DNA of 64,000 nt from Epiperipatus broadwayi. Its lineage: Eukaryota > Onychophora > Udeonychophora > Euonychophora > Peripatidae. The position numbers and the translations under genes are program-made. Position 1 is the first letter of the stretch, and each line of letters begins with the position of its first letter. Positions 1 to 12,206 of this stretch are shown piece by piece. The notes under the pieces were generated by a model that saw nothing but the letters and a program-made list of their open reading frames with translations, had not been told where the DNA came from and ran no database searches. The stretch spans positions 1,423,911-1,487,910 of the forward strand of contig JAQFVV010012441.1 of assembly GCA_028023455.1 (NCBI GenBank), in the 5' to 3' direction.

Positions 1-31
1 TTAAAATTCCATCAATAGCAAAAATGTTAAA

Positions 32-697
32 TTAAGAATGTTTTTTAAAAAAATCTTTCCAAATAGGAGGAAGTTTGCTTGTGTCATCTCGCTTATTGAT
101 ACAATCTGGCCTTTTAAGTATTTCAATGGCTTCTCTAATTTTGCACTGGTATAGATTATCACATCTGGATATGATCCTGGTACTAGAAAAATTAATTTTA
201 TGACCTGAATCCATAGTATGGGGTGAGAGTGCTGATGATGATGAATGTTGTTTAACTGCATTAGCATGCTCAACTCTCCTAACACTGATGCGATGATTAC
301 TCATACCTATGTAAGAAGCCTTACAATTTTCACATGAGATTTGATAAACACCATGAGATTCAAGAGGGATTGAATACTTAGGCTTGGTTATTATATTGCT
401 GATCTTTTGATGAGTAGAAAATGCTGTATTTATAGTATAGCATTTTAATATACGTCCAATACTGTCTGTAGTTCCTTTTACATATGGAACACAAATCCTA
501 ATAGCTGATTTATCATCTTTTTGTTTCCTATTTTGTCCATTTTGGGCTTGAAATAAGGCTTTTTTAATAAATTTATAATTGTAACTATTTGCTAATAAAA
601 CACTATTAGTATGATTTATTTCTTCTTTCAGATGTGACTTATCTGAAAGGTTAATTGCTCTATTTAAAAGAGTTTTGGCTACAGAAACGATCTGAGT
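32..697 (-). pseudogene. Penelope-like element fragment, end of RT region plus GIY-YIG endonuclease
   Basis: On the minus strand one frame stays open from about 697 down to the stop at 32-34, roughly 220 codons. The first ATG is deep inside the domain, so this is a 5'-truncated element and not a gene with its own start. The translation contains the PLE linker 'VKGTTDSIGRILK', then 'HGVYQISCENC...SYIGM', which fits the GIY...YIG halves of the nuclease with a CxxC between them. An Arg-rich helix with 'RRVEHANAVKQH' follows. In PLEs this domain nicks target DNA for reverse transcription. The lack of stops makes this one of the younger PLE copies here. It breaks off at an (AT)n tract, 698-714. 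No RT catalytic motif is present. Family assignment is firm; the subfamily is not determined. Confidence 0.85.
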
Positions 698-768
698 TAT
701 ATATATATATATATGAATTCAGCTGATATTAATTATTTCAGTAGTGCTACCAATATGAAAACATCTCT

Positions 769-820
769 TGAACTATGCTTTATTTTAGCTGCTTTATCTC
801 AGCGATGTTTTCATACTAGT
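769..820. repeat. Short hairpin beside the PLE fragment
   Basis: The sequence TATGAAAACATC near 772 is repeated in inverted form as GATGTTTTCATA near 804-815, giving 12-bp arms around a spacer of about 35 bases. It lies just outside the AT tract that ends the PLE fragment. No function is evident. Confidence 0.45.
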
Positions 821-830
821 AACTACTTTT

Positions 831-3800
831 AAAGTAACCAATGTTAGGTGAATTCTTATTTTCAATACTAGATTTTTAGTACAGCATTAACAATAGTTTT
901 AATTTTTATATAGTTAATTTTGGGAGATTCCAAACTTTAAAAAGGATTAATATTTAATCTTTCTTTGTAAATATAAAATAGAAAGTTGTTCCTTATGAGT
1001 TGTTAACATCTTGGTTCATTTACATTCGCGCGCAGCTTGTTTGTTTACATTGTTTCAAATTATGAATACTTAAGATCTTTGCTGCAGGTAATAAAATGAT
1101 GAACTTAGCTTAGCTATTGTGCGATTACTTAGTTTTGAGTAATGTTTTCATACAAGTAGCACTATAGAAATAATTAGCATTAGGCTAGTTCGTATTTTCT
1201 GTATGTGGTTTCCAGTATAGCATTAGAAACTTGTTTAATTGCATAACTATATATATAAAATTTTTCATAAATAAAATAATATTTTCCACCTTTTTAAAGA
1301 AAACAACCAAAAGAAATTATGAGCTAGCACTGCGATGTATGAATTTGTCATACCATTGGTGAAGTTTAAGTCGTTTTTCAAAGATAGATGTTATAGCAGA
1401 CCCTCATTTTAATGCCTAAGATTGTTTGTAAATTAGCTTATTCTTCAATCATAAATAGTTTAACTACTCATTTACTGATCAGTTATAAATTAATTTGAAT
1501 ATAGACTGGTTATCTGGTAAAATCTTAAGTTGTTCAAAAAGTCTTAACTATTTTTTTTAAAAAGCTCCCTTTAAAATTAGAATTCAGGTTGTGGTCATGA
1601 CAGACTAATACATGGACCACTACTATATTAACAAGAATACTAAAACAGTTTTTAAGCTCTGAATATTTTTCTACACAAGGTATCAATGGGGGAGGGGTTA
1701 TATTAACACAACGTGATGGATGAAAATGTTAAGAGTTCTGAATTAAATTTTAGCTAAGAAAAGTAAAAAAAAAAAATCTCAGTTTTTTAAATAAAAGGTA
1801 GTAGGGTTTTAGATTTGTCATTTCACATATAACTCAAATGTCACATTATCCTTAATATATAATATAATTGGTATTAAATAAGAACAGAGCTTGTATTAAA
1901 GTGTTTCTGTCTCAAAAGTTATATTATTCTTCCTAATGCAGAAACATAAAACAAATTATTAAATTAAATTACTTTAGTTATTATGTAAATACATTAATCC
2001 AGTTTATTTAAATTAAATAAAACGGAAAATGTTAATCCAACTTACCTAAATAAATAGAATGAAAAATGTTTGTCAAATAATAGTTTATATACTGTTGAGC
2101 ATGATTTATCATAAATTACATTCTCGTAATCTGATGAAAGTAACATTGATAACCTAATTACATCTTCACAATGAGAATTTTAAAAGAAGGTCAAGATAGT
2201 GGGGCGTAAGGAAAACAAAAGAAAAATAAAACCAAGATACCTAAGCAATTATAAAATCAATCCTGTGTTATGTTTATTCATAATAGTTCAAAGATCACAC
2301 TTTGGGTGGTCGAAAATTATTTTGCAGATAAAGTTAAAAACTATAACTACATTTTTTCTTTTTTAAAAAAAATCCATTATAACAATAATAAAAACTACTG
2401 TATAAATGGAATGTGTTTGAAAATTTTGTGAAGTATTTGAAAATAATCACTCTTGTTGTTTAATCTCCAAATTTAAATTAATACATCAAATTGGATTTTA
2501 AACTAAAGCAGTGAATTCTTCAAAACCTATTAACAATCCAGTAATATATAAAATAAGAGAAAATTTATACCACAATGAGGCCAAGTCTTTATCCAGCAAA
2601 ATAACAATTATAAAATCAGTTGCCATTGAGATCAATAATGTTCACTCATCAAAGCGACACCTACAACACTGTACAAGTGGCTTTTACTTTCTTCATCTGG
2701 AATTTGATTAATAAAACTGAGATCCAATCTCTTTTATATCATCATTGAGTTAAACTATGGAAGGCAAAAATAGTTAAATAGATACTAATAAAGATATAAT
2801 AGTTTTGACTGAAACACTAAACAGTGTCAGGATTTATTTTACATATATCCAAAGAAGGGAAATGCCAAATAAACCTATTTAAATTATAAATCATTTTTTA
2901 AATAATCCACTGCAGAGAAAAACCTAACTAACAACATCTCTCTTCCTATGGAAAACGGGAGTGATGACAAACAATCAGTTAATATAAACTGGAAAACCTT
3001 TTTAAGTTTTATCCAGTCAGGATTTAAGCTTATATCATGAGTATGATGAACAAATGAATCTTGGGTGATTTAATACAATGGTAGCATGACTCTGGAATGT
3101 AAGATTCTTGTATTGATTCTAGTTATGACACTTTCAGAAATTCTTATGAACTCCTGAACAACCAATTATTTTTTTTACAGGAACAAGTGCTGCCATTATA
3201 ACTGAAGATCATTAAATATTTTTGTTTTATTTATTGTAGTGCTTGATATTCATCAGAATCTGATCAGATTCTTTTCTTTAAGTTTTTCTTATTTATATCA
3301 TACATTAGTAGCTACTCTTCTTGACAATTATCAATTTTTGTTTTATCTCCAATGTATCTTTCTCACGTGTGCATCAATCATTTGTGTAAGTCTTTTGCTG
3401 TTGTACATATGTCCTCTTTTCTTTCTTTCCATAATTTTTTCACTACAACTTTTCATTTACTTTTTTTAACCCTTTTACAGCATTAATTTTTATCTATCTA
3501 ACTAAAAAAATTTATTCTCTTTTAAAGTGTAATCTTAATAGTTTTCAATATTATATACTTTTTATTGAATCTAAAACATTTTAAATATTTTTTGTTAATC
3601 AGGACTTTATCATAAGATGAAATCTATCTTACAAATAAAAACAAAGGTTAAGATACTATTTGCAGGATAGTTCTTGGGAAGATCGTTGTCCATCTATCTG
3701 TATAATAATGACAAATTGCCACTGCTGATGATCAAGTGTTGTTGTTTGATTATATAAATCTTAAATATAAACTAAAAACAGTTCTATTTTGGATTTAAAA

Positions 3801-3870
3801 GTTGATCAAATAAATACTACTATTAGATAATATGATTTCAGTTAACAATGTTGAAACTTTGTTTGATTAC
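831..3870. other. No gene recognised (3 kb AT-rich)
   Basis: Stops are frequent in all frames, and the short open frames at 2511-2711 and 3239-3469 have no domain, no homologous motif and AT-driven composition. I saw no tRNA, no long repeat and no splice-bounded coding segment. Confidence 0.5.
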
Positions 3871-3872
3871 TT

Positions 3873-4645
3873 TATAGCTAAAATTTATTAATAAATATTT
3901 GTATTTTTATATAGCACAGTATTAACATAATATTTTGGGAGAAAATCAGTCTTCACACATGTGCTGTTTTAACAAATTGACAAACTGACATGCACTCACC
4001 CATAAGCAAAGATTTAAAAGGACATGTGGAAACACTTATTCTTCAAGCTTATTTATATATAAGTGAACTTTTGTTTGCCATGCATATTTAGGCTTGAATC
4101 TATTATATGCCTGATTTTTTAATTGATGTTCAAACTTTACAAACATAATTCAAATATTACAGGAGAGAGAATTTATATCACTTATAACCACCTATAAATG
4201 ATGTATAATAATTTTGAATCTAAATACATTAATAAATATTTTTATTTAAATATTTGCATATGGGTGGGGATTGATTTGCTCCCAAAGACATTACAATATT
4301 ACTGTGCTGTATAAAAATATATATTAATGCATTTATATTCTACATTATTATACGTTAATTGCAGGTGGTTAAAAATGACATAAATTCTCTCTCCTGTAAT
4401 ATTTTAATTACATTTGTACAATTTGAACATCAATTAAAAAAAAATCAGGCATATAATAAAACTCAAACCAGAAACATGCATGGTAAGCAAAAGGTTGGCT
4501 TATATATAAGTTTGAAAGATAAGTGAATCCACTTGTTCTTTTAAATCTTTGCTTGGGTTAGTGCATGTCAATTTGTCAAAACAGTGCATGTGTGGAGATT
4601 GATTTGCTCTTAAAGATATTAGCTAAAATTTATCTAAAAATTCCA
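3873..4645. repeat. Palindromic foldback element, arms of about 350 bp
   Basis: The left arm (about 3873-4232) recurs inverted in the right arm (about 4310-4645). Paired landmarks are ACAGGAGAGAGAATTTAT at about 4161 against ATAAATTCTCTCTCCTGT at about 4380, and TTTAACAAATTGACAAACTG at about 3968 against CAATTTGTCAAAAC at about 4570. The outer ends, TAGCTAAAATTTAT, also match. The arms differ by many substitutions, so the structure is old. No transposase frame is inside. It is either a foldback/MITE-type element or two inverted copies of one repeat. Confidence 0.75.
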
Positions 4646-4712
4646 CAATGCTTTTAAAATTATTAATATTTTCATTTGAAAGTCTATAAAAATTTTCTAG
4701 TTATTTTGTATA

Positions 4713-4745
4713 CACACACACACACACACTCATATATATATATAT
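4713..4745. repeat. (CA)n followed by (TA)n microsatellite
   Basis: About nine CA units are followed by ATATATATATATAT. This is an ordinary compound dinucleotide repeat. Confidence 0.9.
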
Positions 4746-4984
4746 CAGGAAATGTTTTATTTTGTTAAATTAAAATCAATCTGTTTAATCAATATAAAAA
4801 TAATAAAATAATTGGATTGATTAACATTCACACTCTCCACCTTAAGTATTCAAGACAATCTTCTTTATACATAAAGAGAACTAATAGAAAAATAATTTCA
4901 ATTTCTTGTTATAGTATTGTCAAATATTTAGCTGATATTATTAACTATTTAAAAACAATTGTGTTTAACATTTTATATATATAT

Positions 4985-5256
4985 AAAACATTGAAGATTG
5001 AAGTGGAGTTGGGCTGTACATATTTCTAGAAGAGATAATAGATGGACAATTGAAATTTTAAACTGGATTCCAAGAGATTGTAAAAGACCCAGAAAGAGAC
5101 CACATGTGAGATGGATGGATGAAATAAGAAAGTGTGCAGGGGTGATGTGGAGAAGAGAAGCTGAAGATCGGAGAAGATGGATTAAACTTGGAGAGACCTT
5201 CATCCTGCAGTGGATTGATAATGGTTGATAATGATGATGATGATGATAAAACAATC
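4985..5256 (+). mobile_element. RTE-type non-LTR retrotransposon, 3' end with (TGA)n tail
   Basis: The frame at 4998-5228 encodes the C-terminal tail typical of RTE-clade polyproteins: 'KWSWAVHISRR-DNRW', then 'WIPRDCKRPRKRPHVRW', then 'RRRWIKLGETFILQW' shortly before the stop. A run of TGATGATGATGATGATG follows at about 5227-5248, the usual simple-repeat tail of RTE elements. The copy is severely 5' truncated: only about 75 codons survive, starting just after a (TA)n tract. The intact tail and unbroken frame suggest moderate age. It is too short to be functional. Confidence 0.85.
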
Positions 5257-5486
5257 CACTAGAACAAAACTACGAAATTTTAAAAAATGCCTATACAAAA
5301 TTAAAAGTTAATATCCTTTTTCTATAGCTAGCTTCGGCATATATGTGCATATGTAATAATGTTTAAGGGTAAATGGGTTATAAGTAACCATTAGAAACCA
5401 GTCAACCCTTAGACAATCCCAATGTGGATAAAAATCAACATTTTAAAAATGTCAGGGCAATCTCCTTTTAACAATAAAGTTGGAAT

Positions 5487-5566
5487 CCCTTTAATATATA
5501 TTAAAAGAAATTTGAACTCAGAGTTTCCCTTTAATATATATTAAAAGAGATTTTAACTCAGAGTTT
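5487..5566. repeat. Tandem duplication of a 40-bp unit
   Basis: Two adjacent units (5487-5526 and 5527-5566) differ at very few positions. Each begins CCCTTTAATATATATTAAAA, which contains a near-palindrome, and ends AACTCAGAGTTT. Confidence 0.9.
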
Positions 5567-5589
5567 GTAGCTTCCACAGCTATCTGTTC

Positions 5590-5835
5590 CATCTTATACA
5601 ACAGATATACATGTGAAAAAGAAAAATTATCTCCAATATATATATATATTCTATGCTGAACCAGCACTCATCAGTTGGTCCAGATCATCATTTTCCACAA
5701 ATATATATAATCAGTGCTCAGTTTATTTTTAAAATAACAATTCTTAAAATTTCAATGTATAGGCTTCAGTATTCTCCACCCTCCAATTCTTCAGCCATTC
5801 ATATCATTGATAATCTGATGATGGAATTCTCAAAG
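5590..5835. repeat. Dispersed repeat family member ('CATCAGTTGGTCCAGAT' family)
   Basis: This stretch shares GCACTCATCAGTTGGTCCAG (about 5666), a flanking AATTATCTCCAATAT and a later CTGATGATGGAATTCTCAAA with copies at 18120-18571, 22313-22560 and 46030-46165. Part of the sequence happens to be open (5653-5868), but other copies have stops there, so it is not a gene. It is a non-autonomous interspersed repeat of unassigned class. Confidence 0.7.
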
Positions 5836-5868
5836 CCCTTATTAGTACCAATATTATATCCATGTTGA

Positions 5869-6432
5869 TTTTAAATCACGCTGATCAGATTTCAAAATAT
5901 GTGTGTTTCTCAATCAACACAATTCCTATAAAAACTTTCCTCATTAACCATTTTAAATTAAATCTGGATCCCACATATATCTTATATAATAGTCATACAG
6001 AAGATATGATAAAATTTTTTGAAACATGTCCATGCTTCTTATTTCACAAAAAATAATTAATCTAAAAGAATTGCTTGAGAAAAATATTAAAACTTTTAAT
6101 CCATATAATGCCATAGAAATTATTTACATTCTTAGAACCATGTGGCTTGCTCACTGTTCTGTAATTTTAGGCAATAAAAAATATAATGTTCATATAAAAA
6201 TAATAGAGTAGGGTAATATATATCTATATGCCCTAAAATATATAATTAGAAATACTAAAATAAGAATTTGGCACAACAATATTTTTTTTAGTTGTTCATT
6301 ATTTTAAAATGATATTAATTATACTTTAAAACTGAATCATTTTATCTGCCTTCAAACACTTGTCATAATGACTATATTTTATAAGCCAGTAAAACATATG
6401 TCACATAAAAATATACTTTTAATCTAATGCTT
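5869..6432. other. No gene recognised
   Basis: AT-rich sequence with short chance frames only, including 6026-6211. No repeat shared with the rest of the window was noticed. Confidence 0.45.
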
Positions 6433-6494
6433 GAATATCCTAGCACCTGACTGACGATGCCAGTAGCAGAAACTGGTCTGGGATTGGAAATATT
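6433..6494 (+). ncRNA. Hammerhead-ribozyme-like motif, tandem copy A
   Basis: The motif reads CUGACGA (6451-6457, matching the CUGANGA core), then UGC-CAGUA-GCA as stem II (6458-6468). GAAA (6469-6472), a short stem III strand CUGG (6473-6476) and UC (6477-6478) follow; cleavage would fall after 6478. The flanks can form stem I: AAUAU near 6434-6438 with AUAUU at 6490-6494, plus a weak proximal helix around UGGG at 6479-6482. Stem III is too short to be stable alone; CUGG can pair with a second CUGG through G-U pairs, as in dimeric type I hammerheads. The fold is my reading. Activity is unknown. Confidence 0.6.
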
Positions 6495-6499
6495 AGCTT

Positions 6500-6562
6500 G
6501 AATATCCTAGCACCTCACTGAGGAAGTCAGTAGCAGAAACTGGTCTGGGATTGGGAATATTC
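6500..6562 (+). ncRNA. Hammerhead-ribozyme-like motif, tandem copy B
   Basis: This repeats copy A with a 67-bp period. CUGAGGA (6518-6524), GAAA (6536-6539), CUGG and UC (6544-6545) are present. Stem I is better than in copy A: GAAUAU (6500-6505) pairs with AUAUUC (6557-6562), and CCUCA (6513-6517) pairs with UGGG (6546-6549) across an internal loop. Stem II is damaged, with AGU facing GCA. Cleavage in both copies would release a 67-nt RNA. Confidence 0.55.
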
Positions 6563-6569
6563 TCAATGC

Positions 6570-9000
6570 TTGTTAAGAGCTTATTTTGCAATCTCTCTAT
6601 ATAAAAAAATATACTTGGACATAATTTGTAATTAACAAAGTTTACTTTATTAAAAAAATCTTAATGTTTCCTACTATTTTTAAATAAATAAATAAATACA
6701 ATCTTCAAGAGTGGAGAGGAATATGACATGATGAAAATATCTTTACAATTACTAAAAGAAATTAAAGAATTAGACCAAAAATTTTCTCAGAATTGGACAT
6801 TCAACCAGACCTGGGCCCTAATAAATCTAAAACAAAATGTAGTACCGATGATGAAAAGAATATAAAGTCTTAATGTAATTAACATGAAATTAATTGTTTT
6901 TTTGTTTATATATATACAAGTGTAACCTCTGATTGTGTTGACTGGTCTCCTTTGAGATCGATATGTAATTGTCCTTCCTTTTGTAAATGATTCTTATGGT
7001 TTGTGAATAAAATTTCCTTTTGAAAGATAAATACAATGATTAAATGCTTCATATCATTTTATGTAAATCAGAAATGTATCGTAGCACCAAATTCACACAC
7101 GTGAAATTACCCTAAGACACAGACACCAATTTTGACTTGTATTAGTCAAATTGCTCACCAAGTTATGTTTTATGCATGATTATCATTTGTGAACATTTTT
7201 GCAGTGTTTTCAGGGAGTTAAAACTCAGCCGAAATTGCATAAATAAGGTTGGACTCATAGAGGTTTATAACTTAGTTATTTTATTATTATAGTAAACAAA
7301 AAACATTTATAATATGAAATTAAGATATAAAAAAATGTGGATCATTAACATTACAATTGTTATATCAGCTATCCGATGATACATCAGTTTGATTATTTAC
7401 GGTGAAACTAAAACTAACATAATCCCTTTCAATTACCTCATATTAATACAGTTCATTATATTTTAGCAGTCCTTAGATTACAACTGTTTTGTCCAGGTTG
7501 TTAACTCCTCTATTTGTTCTACTTTTAGGCCTACAGCCTTAACATGTCCACTTGTCGGGAAGTATGCTAATCGGGAGAAAAAACCAAGAGAAAAATGTTC
7601 TTTTTCTATTTCACTCTTTTCATCACTCCCTTTTCTAGAGTTAATCAGTCCATTCAGCACAATTTTTTATTCATGAATTTGTGCAGAGACATTTCATTCT
7701 TCAAATATTACCATTTTAAAACTTTAATATCCTGGAATAAAATATTTTTATTGATATCTGGTCTTTGCTTCACATAGAAGAATTTATAAACACTGACATA
7801 ACAAGTGCATTATGAATATCATATACATAAAATATTGTTTTGGGTGTGCAAAATTTAATAATGGATTTAATTTTTTTATTAATTAATGCCATCTTTACTT
7901 TATAATATATTTAATATAAAGCTAAATTATCTTCATCATTAATGAAATTGAAAAGGTTTTGATAATAAAAATACAGTTGCCCAATTTTAATGAACTTTAA
8001 GTTTAATTTAGAGATAATTTCATTAAGAACTTATGATTACTTTTAAGTTAATTGAGGTAATATTTTTTTTCATGGTTACAGTATATGAAAGTCCCTGAAC
8101 ATTTTACCATTATGAATTATGCCACACCTTTTAGTTTGCTTGATAATATTCTTCATGGCCTGATAATTTCCTTCATCGTCCACTATAACCCACAAATGGC
8201 ACATCAATATTACCTGTCTATAACATGAACAAATTATTTTATTCCAGATTTTGAATTATTTTTAATTGCATTTGTGGTTGGATGCCTGCAGAATCGGCCA
8301 TATGAAAGAAGTATTTTAAAAATTTCATCTATCTGTCTCCTGTTCCTTCAAATAAAAGTTAGAATAAAAGTTAACAAGGACAAGAAATCTTTATCTAATT
8401 TGTCAGTGCTATCCACTAAATTAAGATAATTTACATTTTATTTTCTAAAGAAACAAATTTTTGCTGTTCTATATTAGAACAAATACAATTTTCACATTTT
8501 TTTGTTCTAAAATACTTGATATTTCCTTGACATATTAATTATTATCTAACAATTGATTAACCTGTGTTTTTAAAAAAATAGGATTTCGTATTTGGAATAG
8601 CATTTTTTAAAATAAATGAATACATAAAATTGCTAATGTGTGTGCATGTGTACATTAATTAATTATCATATATACTAAATATTTATTAAATTTATGACTT
8701 GAAGTGCTGGAAAGGCATAGATATGGAACCTACATATCAAACAAAATAACCTATATTCAGATATAGTAAAAGTGCAACTAAAGGTGAGAATGGCATTTCT
8801 CATTACCTATAAAAACATTACAATTTCCAGGATTAATTCATGACAATACACTACACATGACTTTATAAAAAATAAACCACAAACAAAATCCACATTTTGG
8901 ATGATAAGGTAAGTTAAAATTGATTGCATGAACTCAAAAAGAAAATGCCTCTACATCTGAGGGCCTTAGATGAACTAGAACAATCTCTAGTCACATAAGA
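6570..9000. other. No gene recognised (2.4 kb AT-rich)
   Basis: Short frames at 7478-7660 and 7595-7777 overlap on opposite strands and show no recognisable domain. A poly-T/poly-A rich background and short AT runs are all I can describe. Confidence 0.45.
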
Positions 9001-9025
9001 TATGAGAATAAACCATCAGAAGATG

Positions 9026-9225
<200 letters not shown>

Positions 9226-9289
9226 TGAGATTTGCCTTAAGAAAAGGATTATATGCTTAGATAAAGGATAAATAACAATATAATTCATT

Positions 9290-9918
9290 GAAAAATATCA
9301 AATATAAGAGAGAAACTGAGCTACAATCTTCATTAAAAATACACTAGCAAGATATTAAAAGAGAGACCAATGCCACAATATTTTTTAAAAATAAGTAACA
9401 TCAATAGTGAGAGAGTAATGTAATCTCTATTAAAATATACTGACAAGATAAGAATATTTTTAAAATTAGAGAGAGATCAACACTATTTCTTAAATAAATA
9501 TAACAATCAACTGATGTGTAAAACTGTTAAATGAATAATTAATGATAAATATAGTTTAATTGCTGCTCCATCTTAATTTTGCTCTGCAGTACTTTGTGCT
9601 ATCACATAGGTTTCCTCCTTTTTGTCTCTTACTTTCGTTTAACACCTTAAATATCTAAAGATATTCAACTGTAAGGTATTCACCTGTAACTATTACAGCT
9701 GATGGCATGTATAGATAGAGAAATATGGCACTTATGCTCCCTTCCCTCATGGCTACCTATCTCTCTCCCATTGCACACAATATTTTAACATTTTTAAAAA
9801 TTGATTACACTTTAAACAATATATTCTTTTTCTTAAAATAAAATCACGATTTAAACAACCAGCCTTTAACTTTAAAATGATGCAAGATTGTATATGCACC
9901 CATGCACATATTATTAAT
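9290..9918. other. No gene recognised
   Basis: AT-rich flank of the Gypsy element. Loosely repeated phrases occur (AAGATATTAAAAGAGAGACC and AAGATAAGAATATTTTT) but no clear unit. Confidence 0.4.
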
Positions 9919-12206
9919 GTGTGTGGATATTAATAAATAAATTATATATATATATATATATGATAGGAGATAGGTTAATTCAAGTAAACATGAAACAAGT
10001 ATATCTGCATGCAGATATGCACTGCTTCACTATATGTATATATGTGTGTATGTATGTAAAATACATGTACTGTAATTTTAAAATTTAGCTTCTTAAGAAT
10101 AGTAAACTTAAATAAATTAAAATGGTATTACATAATCAGAAAAGATTAATTTCTAAGATGAAAAGAGCAATTAGTTAAAATCTCTGGAGATAAGTAATGA
10201 AATTCTTTTAATAAAAATAAATATCATTAACAATTAAATGATTGTGAACTCCTGATCCAATCATTGATAATAATTAGAAAAACCAAAAATAACTTTTTAA
10301 TAGAACTTAATAGAAGTAAAATTCTCCAGTCCAGGATTTATATTGAATAAATGAAATAATGACCATATTGGCAGAATATGAAAGAAGATCCAATCAGAAA
10401 AATGGACAATCAATTCATAGAAATCAAATGAGAAAAAAAAATGAACACTTGCTGTTGGAAGCTTCTAGTGTGCAGATGGAGATTTAACCTTCATGCTGGA
10501 CATCACCATATGTATCTTAAGCTTCCAATGTAGAGAGACTTGCCTCTGCAAATACCAAAGCAAGTTAAGGGACTTAATCATAGAGATCTTCATTATTGTT
10601 TCTGTATGCCTATGAGTCTGTATATATATTGTTAAATTGTATATCTGTTAATAATGTAAACCTCTGATATAGATATATTAAATAGGTTGTCTTTTGATAG
10701 CCAGTTATGGCCACTTGATGGCATTGTTTATGTGTTAAAACAATAAAATGTAACTTTACCAGGCCATGCTTTTTAAAAATATGGCAACTTTTTTTGATCC
10801 CTTTAATTTTGTCTACTCCATGTTTAATATTTTATTTTTAGGTGTTTTTTTTTTTTTTGCCTATATGGCGATTTTTTTTTTTTTTTTGGCTTTAACTTTT
10901 ATTTTTTAAATCAATTTTTGTTCTTTTTTTTAAAAAATAAAAACAAAACAAAAAATAACTTCTGTCTCTAACTTTTACAAAGTATTTCTCAATCCACACC
11001 CCACTCCCACCTCCCAAAAAATTAAAATTACATCAAAACTTGATTTTTTCAAGTTTCATTTTCTTTTTTTGGTTTAAAAAATAAGGCCACTTGATTTTTG
11101 CCTATAAGGTGATTTTTTGGGGCTTTATTTGTATACTACAACTTTTATTTTTAAAAACCAATTTATAACTTCTGTATCTATCTTTTGTCTCAGTGAAGAC
11201 AAAGTATTTCTCAACCCACTCCCCCCCCCCCACAAACATTAAAATAAAATAAAAACTTTTGACCTTTTTCAACTTTCGGTTTTTTTTTTAAACATGGCAA
11301 TTTTTTTTTTTTTGCCTTTATTTCTATTGCATAATGTCTATTTTGTGATTTTGAAAGACAAAAATTATGTTCTATTAATTACATTTTTTGATCCTTTCAA
11401 CACACCACCACAATAAAATTACAAGATTATCAAAAATTCAGATTTTTACACATTTCATATAACTCGTTTTTTTTTTCAGATTTAAAATGTGACTTTTTTT
11501 TGGACTATACTGTGATTTGTATTATGCGATTTCTATTTTGCCCTTACTATTAATTATATTTTTGGATTCTTTTATTTTTTCCTACTACGTCTTTAATATT
11601 TTATTATTAGGAATTGAATACCTTTGGTTGCAGGAGCCTGACTGATATCGTTGAGTGGCACCATTTCCCCTTTTTGTTCATATCGCATCATTTTGAGTTT
11701 TGCATGAGCTCATTTGAATCGGGTTTGGCCCTACACTTTCTCAATGTTTTGCAAATTCCAACTTGTGTAGGGAAGGGTGGGGATGGTGTGACAATTCTTA
11801 GTGAGTCAGACTGTGTGATTTAAGTACAAATAAAATTTCTCTGCTATGGAGATATCAAAACTTGTGGCCACTTGAATTCCAAACACTGTCAGACGATATG
11901 GTAGTGACCAGTGAATTGCGTGAATTCACATAAAGTGTCATGAAGCACAAAACAGGCTGTAATGTTTTTGTGCAATGCCATCAAGTGGCCTGCCAATGGC
12001 TAAGATAAACACAACTGTTTTCTTATCCGTAAATGTAGACCGCAGAAACAGCATTTTTATGTGTTTTAACACATAAACAATGCCGTCAAATGGCTGTGAC
12101 TGGCTATCAAAAAACAAATATTAAATACTAAATTATAACAGTATAGGAAGATAAATTTAGATTTCATGTGTCTAGAGAGCAAGAATTACACTTCCAGAGA
12201 TAGCAA
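9919..12206 (+). mobile_element. 5' LTR of a decayed Ty3/Gypsy element, interrupted by a TIR insertion
   Basis: From about 10060 this matches the 3' LTR (14245 onward): both carry AAATTTAG(C/T)TTCTTAAGAA, CAGAAAAGATTAATTT, CTTGCTGTTGGAAGCTTCT and the block TATTGTTAAATTG(T/A)ATATC. The match stops at 10684 and resumes at 12118 with ATATTAAATACTAAATT, so 10685-12117 is an insertion. The LTR ends near 12206 (CCAGAGATAGCA) and is followed by ATTGGCCCAGTCC, a plausible degenerate primer-binding site. The exact left edge is uncertain because an (AT)n tract at about 9943-9961 has expanded there. Confidence 0.8.
10685..12117. mobile_element. Nested 1.43-kb TIR element, Mutator-like by TIR and TSD length
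   Basis: The ends form long terminal inverted repeats of about 55 bp: TTGTCTTTTGATAGCCAG at 10687 faces CTGGCTATCAAAAAACAA ending at 12117, and the pairing continues through GGCATTGTTTATGTGTTAAA. A direct 10-bp duplication, ATATTAAATA, flanks it (10675-10684 and 12118-12127). Long TIRs with 9-11 bp duplications are characteristic of Mutator-like elements; that class is inferred. The interior is T-rich, with repeated phrases such as GCCTATA(T/A)GG(C/T)GATTTTTT, and has no transposase. A 70-codon frame at 11614-11823 has no recognisable motif. The element is probably non-autonomous. Confidence 0.8.

Noticed and set aside
1-285. 94-codon minus-strand frame at the left edge
   Set aside because: Overlaps the PLE nuclease in a different phase, which has clear GIY-YIG motifs; this one is a shadow.
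3239-3469. 76-codon hydrophobic frame that could suggest a membrane protein
   Set aside because: Composition simply follows T-rich DNA; no conserved motif, no splice context and nothing similar nearby.
6433-6562. CRISPR-like array
   Set aside because: Only two 67-bp direct repeats with no spacers, in clearly eukaryotic sequence; the hammerhead reading explains it.
11614-11823. Transposase gene in the nested TIR element
   Set aside because: The 70-codon frame has no DDE or zinc-finger motif and the rest of the element is non-coding.
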